A stretch of DNA of 64,000 bases from Chaetomium olivaceum (GCA_039881045.1 JAYWVB010000011.1:62001-126000), one strand, 5' to 3'; positions 22,171-33,813 are shown, counted from the first letter of the stretch. The notes: generated by a model not told the origin, from the sequence alone. Program-made: numbers and translations.

Positions 22171-23755
22171 ATGACGTCCCAATCGCGGGTGTACAACCCT
22201 CTCATCCACCCCTTCCTCTTCCTCTTCCAGCTCTTCCAATGGCTGACCGACAAGATCCTCTCGCCCAACCCCCCGGGGCCTAGCACCCGCCTCAGCCGGC
22301 CCAAGATCGCCGTCATCGGCGCGGGCATCACGGGGGTGACCAGCGCGGCGCACTGCATCGGGCACGGCTTCGACGTGACCATCTTCGAGGCCGGCAGCAA
22401 GGACGAGCTGGGCGGCATTTGGAGCCGCGTCAACAACACGTCCTCACTGCAGATTCACTCCGTCATGTACCGCTTCCACCCCTCGGTGAAATGGGAGCGC
22501 GGCTATCCGGACCGCCAGCAAATCCTCAGCCAGGTGCGTGATCTCTGGCGGCGCTACAGCCTCGACGACCGCACCCGCTTCAACACCAAGATCGAGCGCG
22601 TCTATCAGGACGAGCGCGGGCGCTGGGTCGTCAACGACACCTCGCTGGGCCGGTTTGATGGCGTCATCTCAGCCATCGGCACGTGGGGAGCCCAAGGTGC
22701 CGCGCATGCCGGGCATGGATAACTTCCGTGGCGAGATCCACCACTCGAGCCGCTTGACGGGTTCCTGTTCGGCGAAGGATAAGACCATGATCATCATTGG
22801 GGTGGCGCCAGTGCGGTGGAAGCGCTCGAGTTCGCGCACGAGGAGGGCGCAAAGAAGATCTACATCCTCGCTCGCAGCGACAAGTGGATCATCCCGCGGA
22901 ACCCGATCTGGAATATGCTGCTGGCGATGAACGTGTTTGGACAGGAGACCTTTCTCAGCTGGATCCCAGAGTTGCTGCTGCGCAAGATGTTCTACCGCGA
23001 TCTGGAAGACTTAGCGCCCGCCAACAAGGGCATCTTCACGGACACGCCCATGGTCAACTCGGATATCATGGACAAGTTGCGTTCGAAGAAGGCCGAATGG
23101 ATCCGTTGCGATATCGAAGGGTTTACCGAGGATGGCGTCAAGATCAACCGTCGTGCCAAAGGGGTTCCGGCGGGCGGGCCGGGGCAACATGATGTGATTG
23201 AGGGCGATGTCGTGGTTATGGCGACGGGGTTCGCCCGGCCCAAGCTGGACTTTCTGCCGGATACTTGCTTCGAGAAGCCGTACGAGCCACCAAACTGGTA
23301 CTTGCAGACCTTCCCGCCGAACCACCCGTCCATTTCGTGCATCAATTGCACTTATATGAATGCCATTGGGACGGTGGGCAACTGGCATATCGGGATTTAC
23401 ACGCGGATCCTGCTCATGTTTCTGGTCGACCCGTTGACTCGGCCTAACCCTTTTTGGATGAAGCGGTGATCGACATGACGAGATTGTTCAAGATGGCGTC
23501 GCCGGTCGGCCCATTCGAGTTTTTCACCTACCTCGAGCTTATTTGGTGGTTCTCCTTCTGCGTCGCGTTCAACCCTTTCCGTGGAAGTGGGCATTGTTCG
23601 TCTTCTTTGGGCTCGGCTTCATGCTCCCGAAGAATGTGGTGGCGGCCGAGGACAGAATCCGCAACGGACTTGGCATGCGCGAGGAAACTACTGGGAGGAT
23701 GTCGGTCTCAGCTTGTAACGTGATGCAAAGCACCGCTGCGTACTGTCTGATGTGA
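22171..23755 (+). CDS. Flavin-containing monooxygenase (FMO-like), four frame breaks
   Basis: The FAD-binding motif is clear (IAVIGAGITGVTSAAHCIGHG), with FEAGSKDELGGIWS next to it. Later come a second dinucleotide site (MIIIG followed in another frame by GASAVEALEFAHEEGA) and the ATGFARP motif of the family. An N-terminal hydrophobic segment (LIHPFLFLFQLFQWLTDKIL) and C-terminal hydrophobic stretches (FFTYLELIWWFSFCVAF and WALFVFFGLGFML) suggest membrane attachment. The frame changes at about 22687 (one extra or two missing bases), 22800, 23464 and 23581 (one missing base each). No introns are apparent. The family oxidises nucleophilic N or S atoms or ketones using NADPH and oxygen; the substrate is unknown. 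The gene converges on LCP5 with about 120 bp between them. Confidence 0.8.
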
Positions 23756-23875
23756 AAGGACGGGTGGTGTACGATCTGTCGAAAAGTATGTTAAAAATCA
23801 GGCGAATGGTATGTGGATCATAGTTCCGGCGTTCGTTGAATGGAAAAGGATTTGATTTGGTCGGATTGTGATTCT

Positions 23876-25001
23876 TTAGCGACCCTTGCCTCTTGTGCCA
23901 CGCCCACTCTCCACAACCTTGAGCCGCTTTTGGTATCTCTCGCCCATATTTGCCCCATTCCCACGAGGCCCATCCGTAGTGTCGATGCCTCGCTTGCGGC
24001 TCTTCTCCAATAAAGCCTTGGTACCGCCTCCTGTCCGCTTGCCCTGTGTCAGTCGGCTGATGCGGTCCACGCCCTCGCTGAGGTCCCGCCATTCCTCGCC
24101 ACCAAAGTTCATCCGCCGACTGCCCCCCTCCGCCTTGGCCCTCTTCGCCCGATCCTTCTTGCTCTCCTTCGGCAAGCGCACAAAGTTCGACTCTTCGAAC
24201 TCGCGACGTTCGTCCTCCTTGCGACGCTCCGATGCCGTCTTGACCTTACGGCCAAAGTTCACAATCGTCGTACCGATACTGGCTCGGCCATCGGCGCGGT
24301 CGACATTTCGTCCACAATAAATTCATCAAGCGTGGCAGACTTGCCCACCCGGCGCTCGACCTTCTCGCGCCTCTCGGTGGTCGGCATGACCACCGGCGCA
24401 ATCTTTGGCGGGCGGTAGACACCAGACGCGTCCGTCTCTTTGCCGAGTATACCGCAGCAGCCGGGCGCTGGAACCCGCCGAGGTTGGGACGATGTTGGAG
24501 ATCCGCGATCTTCCGACCGTCCACAGCACCACCTTGGTCCTCCTCTTCTTCGTCTGACTCGCCATCCCCGCTGCCGGACTCGGAATCGGACCCATGCCCA
24601 TTGGCCTTCGCGGCTTCCTCGGCAGCCTTGGCACTGCGCTCTGCATCATCGGCCGCACGAAGTACTTTGTCGATTTGGAATCGAAGTTTGTCTTCTAACG
24701 GCCGCGCTCCCTTCTCAAGGTATAGTCTCAGTTCCACAAGTTTCGAGACGACGAGATCGTCTAGATTTTGATTGTCCGCGTCATTGCTCGAGTCTCCATT
24801 CTTCGCCTGGCGCAGCTTGAGGAGTATGAGGAAGACCAAATTTTGTAGGTATGCGAGCAGCAGTTCGTTCTTAACGTCAAGGAGTGATATGCCATCTTTG
24901 GGGAGTTCGGCATTGGCAAGTTTCGGTGCTACCTCGAGAGTAGTGGTGATGGATTTCGTAAGGGAGTCCAGCAATGCTGGAAGAGTCGCCGGTGCCGCCA
25001 T
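23876..25001 (-). CDS. lcp5: Lcp5/neuroguidin family U3 snoRNP-associated protein (two frame breaks)
   Basis: From ATG 25001 (MAAPATLPALLDSL) the protein has a Sas10/Utp3/C1D domain (residues about 10-130: LLDVKNELLLAYLQNLVFL, KLVELRLYLEKGARPLEDKL), an acidic Ser-rich linker, the conserved PNLGGFQRPAAAVYSAK segment, and a basic C-terminus (NFGRKVKTASERRKEDERRE, KESKKDRAKRAK, MNFGGEEWRDL). Yeast Lcp5 is a nucleolar small-subunit processome factor needed for 18S rRNA maturation and is essential. The frame breaks near 24438 and 24281; one inserted base at each place restores the family sequence (KETDASGVYRPPK; MAEP-SIGTTIV). Because the gene should be essential, sequence error is the more likely reason. 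It is transcribed divergently from the TM9 gene. Confidence 0.88.
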
Positions 25002-25576
25002 GGTTGGCTCTGGTTCGAATTGGGTATCCTGTCGAAACGAGGCTTGCTTTGGATCGCGCCAGGAAATCTTTGATGGCCCCTCCAGAAACTTTTTTTGTGG
25101 TCCCTGCAAGGCTGCTCGCTGCCAAGGTTCAGTCAGAATCCCGGTTCAGAAAGTGGGACCATCCCAAGTCGTTGCGCTGCACGGGCCAACACAATTCGTT
25201 CTTTGTCTCACTCGAGGTGTCTGCTTCCTGGAGACGACAATTTGCAAGTCTCTGGCAGATGTCGCGCAACAACACAACGTAAAGTCCCAACTTCTGAGTT
25301 TTCTTTCCACCGTTCCAAGGTACAACGGACCCCGAATTCACGGCCCCCGCATGCTTTATTCCCTGCGGCAACGCGGATCCTTCGGGGTGGGCCGAAGCGC
25401 AACAAGAGTAATCTGTACGTACACAACTACTACTTGGGGGCCCCTCGGGTGCGCCTGGTGTACCCTCCGAGCCCCATTGAGCAGCAGCCATCGAAGACCC
25501 CGTCCTCTTACCATAGCTTTTAATGCCCTAACTTCTTTCTTAACAGAAACACGGACGACAGATATTCATATCCATC
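25002..25576. promoter_or_regulatory. Divergent promoter region between lcp5 and the TM9SF gene
   Basis: About 575 bp separate the two start codons. I see no clear TATA box or named regulatory site. The minus frame upstream of the lcp5 ATG is open for 36 codons but lacks family similarity, so it is taken as 5' leader. Confidence 0.5.
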
Positions 25577-27575
25577 ATGCACCTACGAACAATCGCGCCC
25601 TCGGCGCCGTTCCTCGCTGCGCTGCTGGCCGCGCCGCAGCTCGTATCCGCCTTCTACCTCCCCGGAGTCGCGCCCGCATCATACGGGAAAAATGAGCCGG
25701 TCCCTCTCAATGTCAATGCGATTCGGCCGGTCGCAGGCGCAGACGCGATGCTTCACTCGGTTATGTCGTACGACTACTACCACCCGCTCTTCCAGTTCTG
25801 CCGCCCGCCAGACGGGCCCCAAGATGTTGGCGCCAGCTTGGGCAGCATATTGTTTGGCGACAGGATAAAAACATCACCGTTCGAACTCAAGATGGCACGC
25901 AACGAGAGCTGCAAGGCACTTTGCAAAACAACATACCAAAAAGGGGCCGCTCTCGAGGTCAACAAGCTGATCCAATCCGGCATCAGCCTCAACTGGCTCG
26001 TAGACGGTCTCCCGGCTGGCCAAAAGATTATCGACGAGCAATCAGGAACCGAGTTCTACAATCCCGGCTTTCTTCTTGGGCAACATACTGGGGATGGGGA
26101 TCAGGTTCTGTTCAACAACCATTACGATATCATTATCGAGTATCACGAGGTTCCGGGGAGCCAAGAGCTGTACCGGGTGGTGGGCGTTATTGTTCAGCCC
26201 GAGTCAAGGAAATACAAAGGGCCCATTGATGAGCAGGCGTGTAACACGGACTTGGACCCCGTCATTCTCAATGAATCGGGCGATACCGAGGTCCAGTTCA
26301 CCTACGGCGTCTACTGGGTTCCCTCCAAGACGGCTTGGGCTACTCGCTGGGACAAGTACCTCCACGTTTTCGACCCCAAGATCCACTGGTTCTCGCTCAT
26401 CAACTCGGCCGTAATCGTCGTCTTCCTCGTTCTCACCGTTATGTCGGTTCTTGTGCGCGCCCTCAAAAAGGATATCGCTCGTTACAACCGGCTCGATCAG
26501 CTCAATCTCGAAGACCTCTCGGGCACATCGGCGCTCATGGAGGACGGCGTGCAGGAGGACTCTGGCTGGAAGCTCGTTCATGGCGATGTTTTCCGGACAC
26601 CCAAGCACCCTCTCCTCCTCTCTGTCCTTGTCGGGAACGGCACCCAACTCTTTGTCATGACGGGCTTCACCATCGCCTTGGCACTCCTCGGCTTCCTTTC
26701 CCCATCCAACCGGGGCTCCCTCGGGACCATCGTGATTTTGCTCTACACCGTCCTCGGTTTCGTCGGCGGCTATGCGTCTGCGCGCATGTACAAGTCGTTC
26801 CAGGGCGACAAGTGGAAGCTTTGCATTATGCTAACTCCGCTTCTCGTCCCGGGCATCGTCTTCTCATCCTTCTTCCTGCTCGACCTCTTCCTCTGGGCCA
26901 AGAGCTCGTCGGGTGCCGTGCCTTTCACTACTATGCTCGTCATCATCCTCATCTGGTTCGTTATCAGCGTGCCGCTCTCGTGCGCGGTTCCTGGCTCGGC
27001 TTCCGCGCCCCCGCCCTCGAACCGCCCGTCCGCACCAACCAGATACCGCGCCAGATCCCGCCCGCCACCACCTATCTTAAGCCGGTACCGAGCATGCTGC
27101 TCGTCGGTCTGCTGCCCTTCGGCGCCATCTTCGTTGAGCTGTACTTCATCATGAGCTCTATCTGGTTCAGCAAGATCTACTACATGTTCGGCTTCCTCTT
27201 CCTGTGCTACGGCCTCATGATCATGACCTGCGCCGCCGTCACCGTGCTCATGGTATACTTCTTGCTATGCGCCGAGAACTACAACTGGCAGTGGCGCGCC
27301 TTCCTGGCTGCGGGTACCACGTCGGGATACATCTTCCTCAACGCCATCATCTACTGGGTGAGCAAGCTGTCGCTGGGCGGGTTTGCCGGGAGCGTGCTGT
27401 ACATCGGCTACAGCCTGCTGATCTCGTTCCTGTTCTTTATTTTGACTGGTATGTCTCCTTCTCTTTGAACCGAATTGTGCGCATGGTTATGCTGACTTGT
27501 GAATTAGGATCGATCGGCTTCTTCTCCAGCTGGTTGTTTGTCCGCAAAATTTACGCGTCCATCAAGATCGATTAG
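25577..27575 (+). CDS. Transmembrane 9 superfamily (EMP70/nonaspanin) protein, one frame break
   Basis: Signal peptide (FLAALLAAPQLVSAFYLPG), then a lumenal domain with the nonaspanin features YDYYHPLFQFC, LGSILFGDRI and CKALCKTTY, HWFSLINSAVIVVFLVLTVM as the first membrane helix, DVFRTPKHPLLLSVLVGNGTQL, and eight more helices. An intron at 27449-27507 precedes the last exon, which ends KIYASIKID; the C-terminal KxD matches the COPI-binding Golgi-retention signal of the family. The protein is about 646 residues, a normal length. Near 26985 the frame shifts (VPLSCA to GSWLGFRAPALEPPVRTNQI), explained by one missing base. TM9 proteins work in Golgi/endosome sorting, for example loading membrane proteins, and in adhesion. 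Which of the fungal TMN paralogues this is cannot be settled by eye. Confidence 0.9.
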
Positions 27576-28131
27576 ACGGAAGGGGAAAATGGGGGGCTCG
27601 GTGGGTGGTGGATTTTCGTCGAAAGGATGGGATTTAGAACTCTTTTTATGTAACACCACAAAATGAGCGTCGGAGCTATGAAAGAGGGATTGCAGTATTA
27701 TGACCCTTTTTTGGGAGCGGACAAGAACATTAGACTTCAAAGCAGAGTTCTATAATCGGTTGACTGGGGCTCAAGCAGCGTGTATGTAAGATCAAATGAC
27801 TCTCGCCTTGTAATTGCGGTGGATGTCTTATATGTGCATAGCCAAATTGCCGGCAGAGAGCCAACCTCACCACGTCTATTTCTATGTTAACTGGGCCTGC
27901 CACCGTGCCTTGATGAACGCCATGTGTTACCCCTCCATAAAATTATGTGTGACGTTGTCTAGATGTTTGTTTTAAAAGCGCCATCATTAATCAATATCGA
28001 TAGTGCGCTTCATCATCTCCAGCACATGTCACCACGTCCTCGCGTCGTATTTCTGTCTCCGGCCACGTAGCAACTGACTCCTGGGTATATTTATTTCCAT
28101 GACATAGCATCTCCGCTACAGGCCTATCCAC
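27576..28131. other. Intergenic region between TM9SF and MED4 3' ends
   Basis: Convergent 3' flanks. No gene recognised. Confidence 0.5.
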
Positions 28132-28968
28132 CTACGAGCTCTCCGATTCCGCGTCTCCTGATGACGTAGACCCGGGCGACCAAATCGATGCCTCCGTTTC
28201 CGTCTCCGTTTCCGTTGTAGATGGCGACGTCGACTCCTCGGGCGTAGCTTGCTGCTTCGCCGTCGCAAATGGTGCCCTTGGTGATGTCCCCACTGTCCTT
28301 TCCTCGACCAGCGTCACAGATGGCGAGCGCGAGGGTTCTGGTGTCCCCAGCCCCAGCACCACACACACGGGCTGCGGCGTCTCTGGTGCCTTTTGCTCCT
28401 CCACTGGAATAGGTGGCGGCGAGCTTGATGGCTCTGGCGTCCCTAGCTCCACCATCAGTTCCACAATTATCGGCTTCGTCATATCTGGTGTCTCCGGGTC
28501 GACCAACACCGATTCCAACTCGGACCCTGGCGTCTCCGGTGTCACCAACTGAACCGACACGGGCTCCGACTCAGGCGCCGGCATCTTCGGTGTCTCTGGC
28601 TCAATCAACACCGCCGCCGGCTTGGGCCCCGGTAGCTCCGGTGTGTCCGGGTCAATTAACATCGGCTCCGACTCGGGCTCCGGCATATCTGGTGTCCGTG
28701 GCTTGATCAACTCCACCTCCGCCCGAGACCCAAACTCGGGTCCCAACAAGGGCCCCGACACCTCCGGCGTCCGCGGTTTAATTGATTCCGCCTCCACCTC
28801 CGAGCCAAACCCAAACTCGAGCCCCAACACCTCTGGTGTCCGTGACTTGATCGACTCCGCATCCGACCCCGACCCTGACCCAGATCCAGAAACAGATCCA
28901 GAAACAGAAACAGACTCGGACTCCGACCCCAACTCTCCCAACTCCACCACCACTTCCACGCTCGATTC
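28132..28968 (-). repeat. Repeat-rich open frame continuing in frame after the MED4 stop
   Basis: Directly after the MED4 TAG (28971-28969), the same reading frame stays open for about 278 codons to a stop at 28132. It encodes imperfect units of roughly 20-30 residues built on I-K/E-P-x-T-P-E followed by a Pro/Glu/Ser stretch (for example SIKPRTPEVSGP, LIKPRTPDMPEPE, LIDPDTPELPGPK), ending in a Thr/Glu run. At DNA level it is a coding-type minisatellite, and long frames are open on the plus strand too. There is no ATG at its beginning. It may be 3' UTR minisatellite, a read-through extension of MED4, or an ancestral part of MED4 cut off by the stop codon. Confidence 0.5.
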
Positions 28969-30021
28969 CTAATCGTCCTCATCCTCATCATCATCATCAT
29001 CATCCGCCCCCAAGAAAGTAAACTGCTTCGGTTTCGCCCTCGCCACCGCCACACTCTCCCTCCTCTCTCCATCTCCCGCACCACCCCCATCCCCATTCCG
29101 TAACCTCGCCGCTTCCCTCTCCCTCGCCATCCGCTCCCTCTCCTCCCTCGCTCTCCGCTCCGCCGCCTCCCTCTCCAGCCTAGCCCTCTCCTCCGCCTCG
29201 CGCCGCGCCTGCTCCGCCTCGGCGCGCCGCCGCTCCTCTTCCTCCGGGTCGTACCCGCGCGGCTCGATCCCCGCGTCCACCAGCCGCTGGAGGGCCGCTA
29301 GCGCGCCGGAGCGGATCTGCCCTTCTGTGGGCCACGGGTGGAAGGCGGCGTCGTGGAGGGGGTTGACGGCGGGTTTGAGGTGCGGAGGGAGCTTGTCGTC
29401 GGCCGGGGCGGTTTTGGGTGGTTGGGAGGGCGGTAGTTGGGTAGATGGTTGGGTGTCGTTGGCCGTGGTGGGCGTGGGCGCGCTGAGTCCTACCGGGGTG
29501 CTGACGGTGCCGTTGAAGCTGAGGTTGAAGCTGGTGGTGGGGGTTTGGGTTTGCGTGGGCTGGGATTGCAGCCGGAAGGAGTCTTCTGGGTCGGTGGGTG
29601 GGGCGGAGGACTGGCTCGGGGTCATGTCGACGCCGTTGGTCACGCCGGGTGGGGGGAGGGTGTTGCGGCTGATGCGACGGGCGTAGGCGAGGAGTTCGGC
29701 GGTGGTGAACTGGTGTTTTGGGCCGCCCGGAGGGTTGCTGGTCGTGGGTACGGCTTTCAGCTCTTTGCGCATGTTCCAGAGTGAACTCATAATGTCCTTG
29801 AGCTGGGTGTCGTGAATTGAGGTCTCCTGCCTTAGCTGCTGCAGCCGTGCATTGTTGTTTTGATGTACCTCGAGTAGTTTCAAGGACCGTGACAGTTCTG
29901 CTTCGGCTGCCAGCAGTTCTTCGGCCACTTTCTGTGATGGATTGTTCTTGGCGAGACTGTCAATCATGCTCCCGAGGGTCTTCTCGACTCGCTCGAAGCA
30001 GCTGTCCAAATTCGTCTCCAT
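28969..30021 (-). CDS. med4: Mediator complex subunit 4
   Basis: A 350-residue intact frame from the ATG at 30021. It has the N-terminal coiled-coil region (VEKTLGSMIDSLAKNNPSQK, AELSRSLKLLEVHQNNNARL) and the signature TTAELLAYARRISRNTLPPP used to recognise MED4. The middle is Pro/Thr-rich, followed by a long basic/acidic helix rich in Glu, Arg and Ala (residues about 255-310) and a short acidic tail. MED4 sits in the Mediator middle module, pairing with MED9 and contacting the knob and hook, and is needed for RNA polymerase II transcription in the nucleus. No introns or breaks. It is transcribed divergently from QCR10. Confidence 0.93.
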   Translation of the reverse strand: METNLDSCFERVEKTLGSMIDSLAKNNPSQKVAEELLAAEAELSRSLKLLEVHQNNNARLQQLRQETSIHDTQLKDIMSSLWNMRKELKAVPTTSNPPGGPKHQFTTAELLAYARRISRNTLPPPGVTNGVDMTPSQSSAPPTDPEDSFRLQSQPTQTQTPTTSFNLSFNGTVSTPVGLSAPTPTTANDTQPSTQLPPSQPPKTAPADDKLPPHLKPAVNPLHDAAFHPWPTEGQIRSGALAALQRLVDAGIEPRGYDPEEEERRRAEAEQARREAEERARLEREAAERRAREERERMAREREAARLRNGDGGGAGDGERRESVAVARAKPKQFTFLGADDDDDDEDEDD

Positions 30022-30440
30022 GATGAATGCATATGTTGCGTACGATAAGTGGAAAATCTCCGTGTAAATCTGTGGATAGAAATGATGGTCAGGGAGATAC
30101 AGGTCACAGCCAACTTTTTGGAGTGTGTTGTGTCTAAAATGGTATCGAACAATGGCGGCGGTGGCTGTTGGAGAAAGGCAATCAATTGTGGAGAGCAGCT
30201 CTGAAGCCGTGGGGCAATTCGAGGGATTGGTACCCGCTCTCAGCCGCTGCGCAGGCCTTTTCCGATTTTTGCCTGAGGCATCAGAAAGACCTGACTCGAA
30301 TATTTATGCCTCAGGCAACAACAACCCCGGGTTTCTCCGGCCAGAAACTCGCGCGAAACGCAACATCGAATCTGCAACTCCCAAGATTGTTTCGTAGCCA
30401 TTGAAGCAGCCCCTCGCTCTTTTGTGTCGCAACCGCCACG
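30022..30440. promoter_or_regulatory. Divergent promoter region between med4 and qcr10
   Basis: About 420 bp between the two start codons. Short GA-rich and CT-rich stretches occur, but no site I can name with confidence. Confidence 0.5.
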
Positions 30441-31275
30441 ATGCCGTTCCCCGTACGTTACAGCAATATTCCCCGCCATTCCTCCATACGTTCCCGCGTT
30501 CCGCAGGCTTGGAAATGGCACATCGCAAAGACCGATCATCGGCTAACCGTTCATACCAGACTGCTCCCCGCCGGGCTCCCGCCTTCCCCGAGTACAAGAG
30601 CCCTTACGGCCCGAAGTAAGCACGCGCAACTCTCTAGCAATCGACCGCATCCCAGCAGCGACGCCATACCAGATCCCACGAACGAAAAGCGGGGCATGGC
30701 CGTGGCTGCAGTCCGGGGGCTCAAGAACAATTGCGGAACAGGCGTTGACGGTTTCCAGGTACTTCTACCAGTCTCACTTTGCTGGCATTACGACGAAGAC
30801 CTTCCTTAAGACGTAAGTCTGCGACTCCTTTGGCATACATAAGAGGAGGCGTTGCTGCAAGCGGAGGGTTGCTGCTGGCCTAGGCTTACGGACTGTGGTC
30901 TCCATGATGAGTCTGGTTTGCCAGAAAAGGCAACTTTGGGTGATGACGGTGGCAAAACTTGGTCGGGCAACAAGAACGCTTTGGCAAGGCTAACCGTACC
31001 ACTAGCGGCGTCAAGACGGGCATGTTCGGCGGTGTCGCCCTCTTTGCCGTTATCTTTTTTGCCTCTGGCATTCCTCGCATCCAGCACGATATCCTCCAGG
31101 TACGTCGGTCTCCAAACTCATACGGCGCAGGTACATTTGCTAACTCCACGATAGAAGATTCCGATCCTCGGCCCGCGTTTCCCCGTTCGCGAGATTCACC
31201 CCGCAGACAACGTTAGCTTTCTCCTGCTCCATTCAAACAGGCCACCCACTGACTATTTCATCGCAGCCGTTCTAA
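30441..31275 (+). CDS. qcr10: Ubiquinol-cytochrome c reductase subunit 10 (complex III)
   Basis: Six small exons, too short to appear as one frame: 30441-30452, 30560-30615, 30759-30812, 31006-31099, 31155-31211 and 31267-31275. All introns are GT..AG, mostly with CTAAC/CTGAC branch sites, and the exon lengths add to exactly 94 codons. The product contains PEYKSPYGPKYFYQSHFAGI, a single membrane helix (MFGGVALFAVIFFASG) followed by IPRIQHDILQKIPILGP, and ends REIHPADNPF; these are the hallmarks of fungal Qcr10. It is a small single-span subunit of the mitochondrial inner-membrane bc1 complex near the Rieske protein. The least certain point is the four-residue first exon (MPFP); an alternative start is the ATG at 30515, in frame with exon 2. 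Confidence 0.85.
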
Positions 31276-31704
31276 ACCAGACTCTCTTGGTTAGACGTGG
31301 TTTTGGGTGTCTAGGGTGGAGACTCCAAGGGACTTTGGAGGACCGGGTGTATCAGGAGCGTGTATACAATAAAACCCTTATAGACAAGATCTCTACCTAC
31401 TTCATGCCACTTCCCCACACTGTAAACTATTGTACCATCTCCCATCTTTGACGCCGTTCTTGGTCCCAGTCAGGGGGCGATGACACCGAACGCGCACGGG
31501 CCACCTCTGGGTGAGTTGACACCTGTGATTGCTGACCCACAACCACGTCTTCACTTCAACATCAATTCACGGCTTACACGACCGACAGTCGAGAAACAAC
31601 GGCTTGAGTTGTGAAAAGCTCGCCATAATATCAGCGGCGAATGCCTGAAATGATAATGGCATACACTCCATTTCAATAACTGCCTTCGTTTTCCCTTGAC
31701 CAAC
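31276..31704. other. Intergenic region between qcr10 and alg10
   Basis: Holds the 3' end of qcr10 and the promoter of alg10. No gene or repeat recognised. Confidence 0.5.
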
Positions 31705-33813
31705 ATGGAGGTCATCCAAACCCTCCGCCAAGGGCCCCTGAGCGATGTGCTTCAGGCTCTTCTGCTCGCCCTGGCCGTGGGCCGTTTTGTAGTCTCGGAG
31801 GAGCAAACCACACGTTTAAAGGGTTCATCGTCGTCCGTCTTCAAGATGAAAGCAACTGTGGCAACCGGCTTTTTTGGCATCGCCTTAGCATCCCGGGCCT
31901 GGTTGGCTCTTGTGAACAAATATGTCCCTGAACCATACCTCGTATGTCTCACTCCTAACTTTGAGGCCCGATCCAACCTCTAACGATCCCTAGGACGAAG
32001 TCTTCCATATTCCGCAAGCCCAAACATACTGCGAGGGGCGCTTTTGGGACTGGGATGACAAAATCACCACCCCTCCGGGACTGTGAGAATACATCTCGAA
32101 CGTTTGTTTTGATGGCTGCTAATGTGACGGCCAAATAGTTATCTCCTATCCGTAGCGTACCACAAGCTACGGAGGTTTTCTGAATGCACACCTTCGAGTC
32201 TCCGCTCTACCAACCTTCTCGCAGCCCTGGTCGCATTTCTTGCAGCTCAATGCCGCCACTTAACCGAGGTTCGGGCGGCCGAACGAGCGGGAAGACGGCC
32301 GCCTTCAAGCGCCTCATTTGAGTCGTACTATACGGGCTTGAACATCGCCCTGTTTCCCGTCCTTTTCTTCTTCACGGCCTTGTACTACACGGATGTCGCG
32401 TCGACGATGGTCGTGCTGGTTGCGTACCGCAATCATCTACTCCGCCTGGCACCCCAACCCCCGTCCTTCAGGAATGACTTATCGACAGTGCTCCTGGGTG
32501 TTTGGGCCCTGTTCATGCGGCAAACCAACGTCTTTTGGGTTGTCGTGTACATGGGCGGCTTGGAAGCTGCGCATGTTCTCCGGACTGTTGAGCCTGGCTC
32601 ACAGCGCCTCACGAAGCTCTATGATCCGCCTGTGACTCGGTCCACGCCAGAGGGTAAGTGCTTTCATCCCACTAGTGGTGGTACCTGCTGACAGTTTAGA
32701 CTGGCTCTTCTGCCTCTTGACACTCGCCACCACCGCTGTGTTGAACCCGGTCAAAGTTGTTCGTCAAGTCTGGCCGCACATTAGCATCCTCGCGCTATTC
32801 GCTGGCTTCGTGGCCTGGAACGGGGGAGTAGTGCTCGGTACATCTTACCTACTCATCACTCCCTGACGCCTGCTAACAACATCCCAGGAGACAAGTCCAA
32901 CCACATTGCCACCATCCACCTGGCGCAAATGCTCTACATCTGGCCGCTAATCGCCTTTTTCTCCGCCCCTCTTATTTTCCCATCAGTTCTCTCGGGCATC
33001 ACGCGCCCTGCTCAGTACCTCAAGTCCCTCCTCTCAGTGACTTCACAGCGAGCAGCCCTCGTCTCCATCCCTTACACCCTTCTCACCAGCCTCCTTTCCG
33101 TCGCCATCGTCAAGTACAACACCATCATCCACCCCTTTACCCTAGCCGACAACCGGCACTACATGTTCTACGTCTTCCGCTACACCATCCTCCGCTCCAA
33201 CACCATCCGGCTCTCCCTCGTCGCCGCCTACACCGCCTGCCGCTGGCTAGTATGGGACCAACTCGCCGGGTCCAGCCACGCCACACAACCACCACCACCA
33301 CCACCACCACAAGAACAACCACCACAACAAGAACAACCACCCACCACCAAACCAACTCCCCAACCCCCGACCCTTCCCCACCCCGAGGAGGAGGAGGAGG
33401 AGGAGGACAAGGAGGAGAAGAACGCGCCAGCACTCCCCCCCTCCACCAGCACGACCCTCCTCTGGCTCCTGACCACCACCCTCTCCCTCATCACCGCGCC
33501 GCTCGTCGAACCGCGCTACTTCATCCTCCCCTGGGTCTTCTACCGCCTGCTCGTCCCACGGCCATCACCATCACCACCACCGCCACCGCCACCACCCACC
33601 CAAACCGCCAGCTCGCCCGCCAACCGCGGACTGGTAGTGGCGCGGGTGGCGGGGTGGCTCGCGGCGGGGAACGGGCGGCTGGTGCTGGAGACGGGGTGGT
33701 TTGTGGTGGTGAATGCGGTGACGATGTATGTTTTCTTGTTTTGGGGGTTTTATTGGCGCGGGGAGGATGGGGCGGTGGGGGATGGCGGGAGGGTGCAGCG
33801 GTTTATGTGGTAA
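31705..33813 (+). CDS. alg10: Dol-P-Glc:Glc2Man9GlcNAc2-PP-Dol alpha-1,2-glucosyltransferase (DIE2/ALG10)
   Basis: Exons 31705-31941, 31994-32082, 32139-32653, 32700-32837 and 32888-33813 give an unbroken 634-residue multi-pass protein. Family motifs are plain: DEVFHIPQAQTYCEGRFWDW with KITTPPGLYLLSV at the lumenal catalytic face, MRQTNVFWV, DNRHYMFYVFRY and EPRYFILPWVFYRLL. ALG10 adds the last glucose to the lipid-linked oligosaccharide in the ER lumen, which oligosaccharyltransferase then prefers. It is longer than yeast Die2 (525 residues) mainly because of a Pro/Gln-rich and then Glu-rich loop (encoded by about 33283-33430) and a second Pro-rich loop (about 33562-33610) between membrane helices. 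Confidence 0.93.
33283..33430 (+). repeat. Low-complexity CAC/CAA then GAG tract inside alg10
   Basis: CCA/CAA triplets encode Pro/Gln, then GAG triplets encode a Glu run. The tract stays in frame and is probably a length-variable loop. Confidence 0.85.

Noticed and set aside
28413..28972. Plus-strand repeat frames opposite the MED4 downstream repeats
   Set aside because: Openness follows from the triplet minisatellite; the minus frame is the one in phase with MED4.
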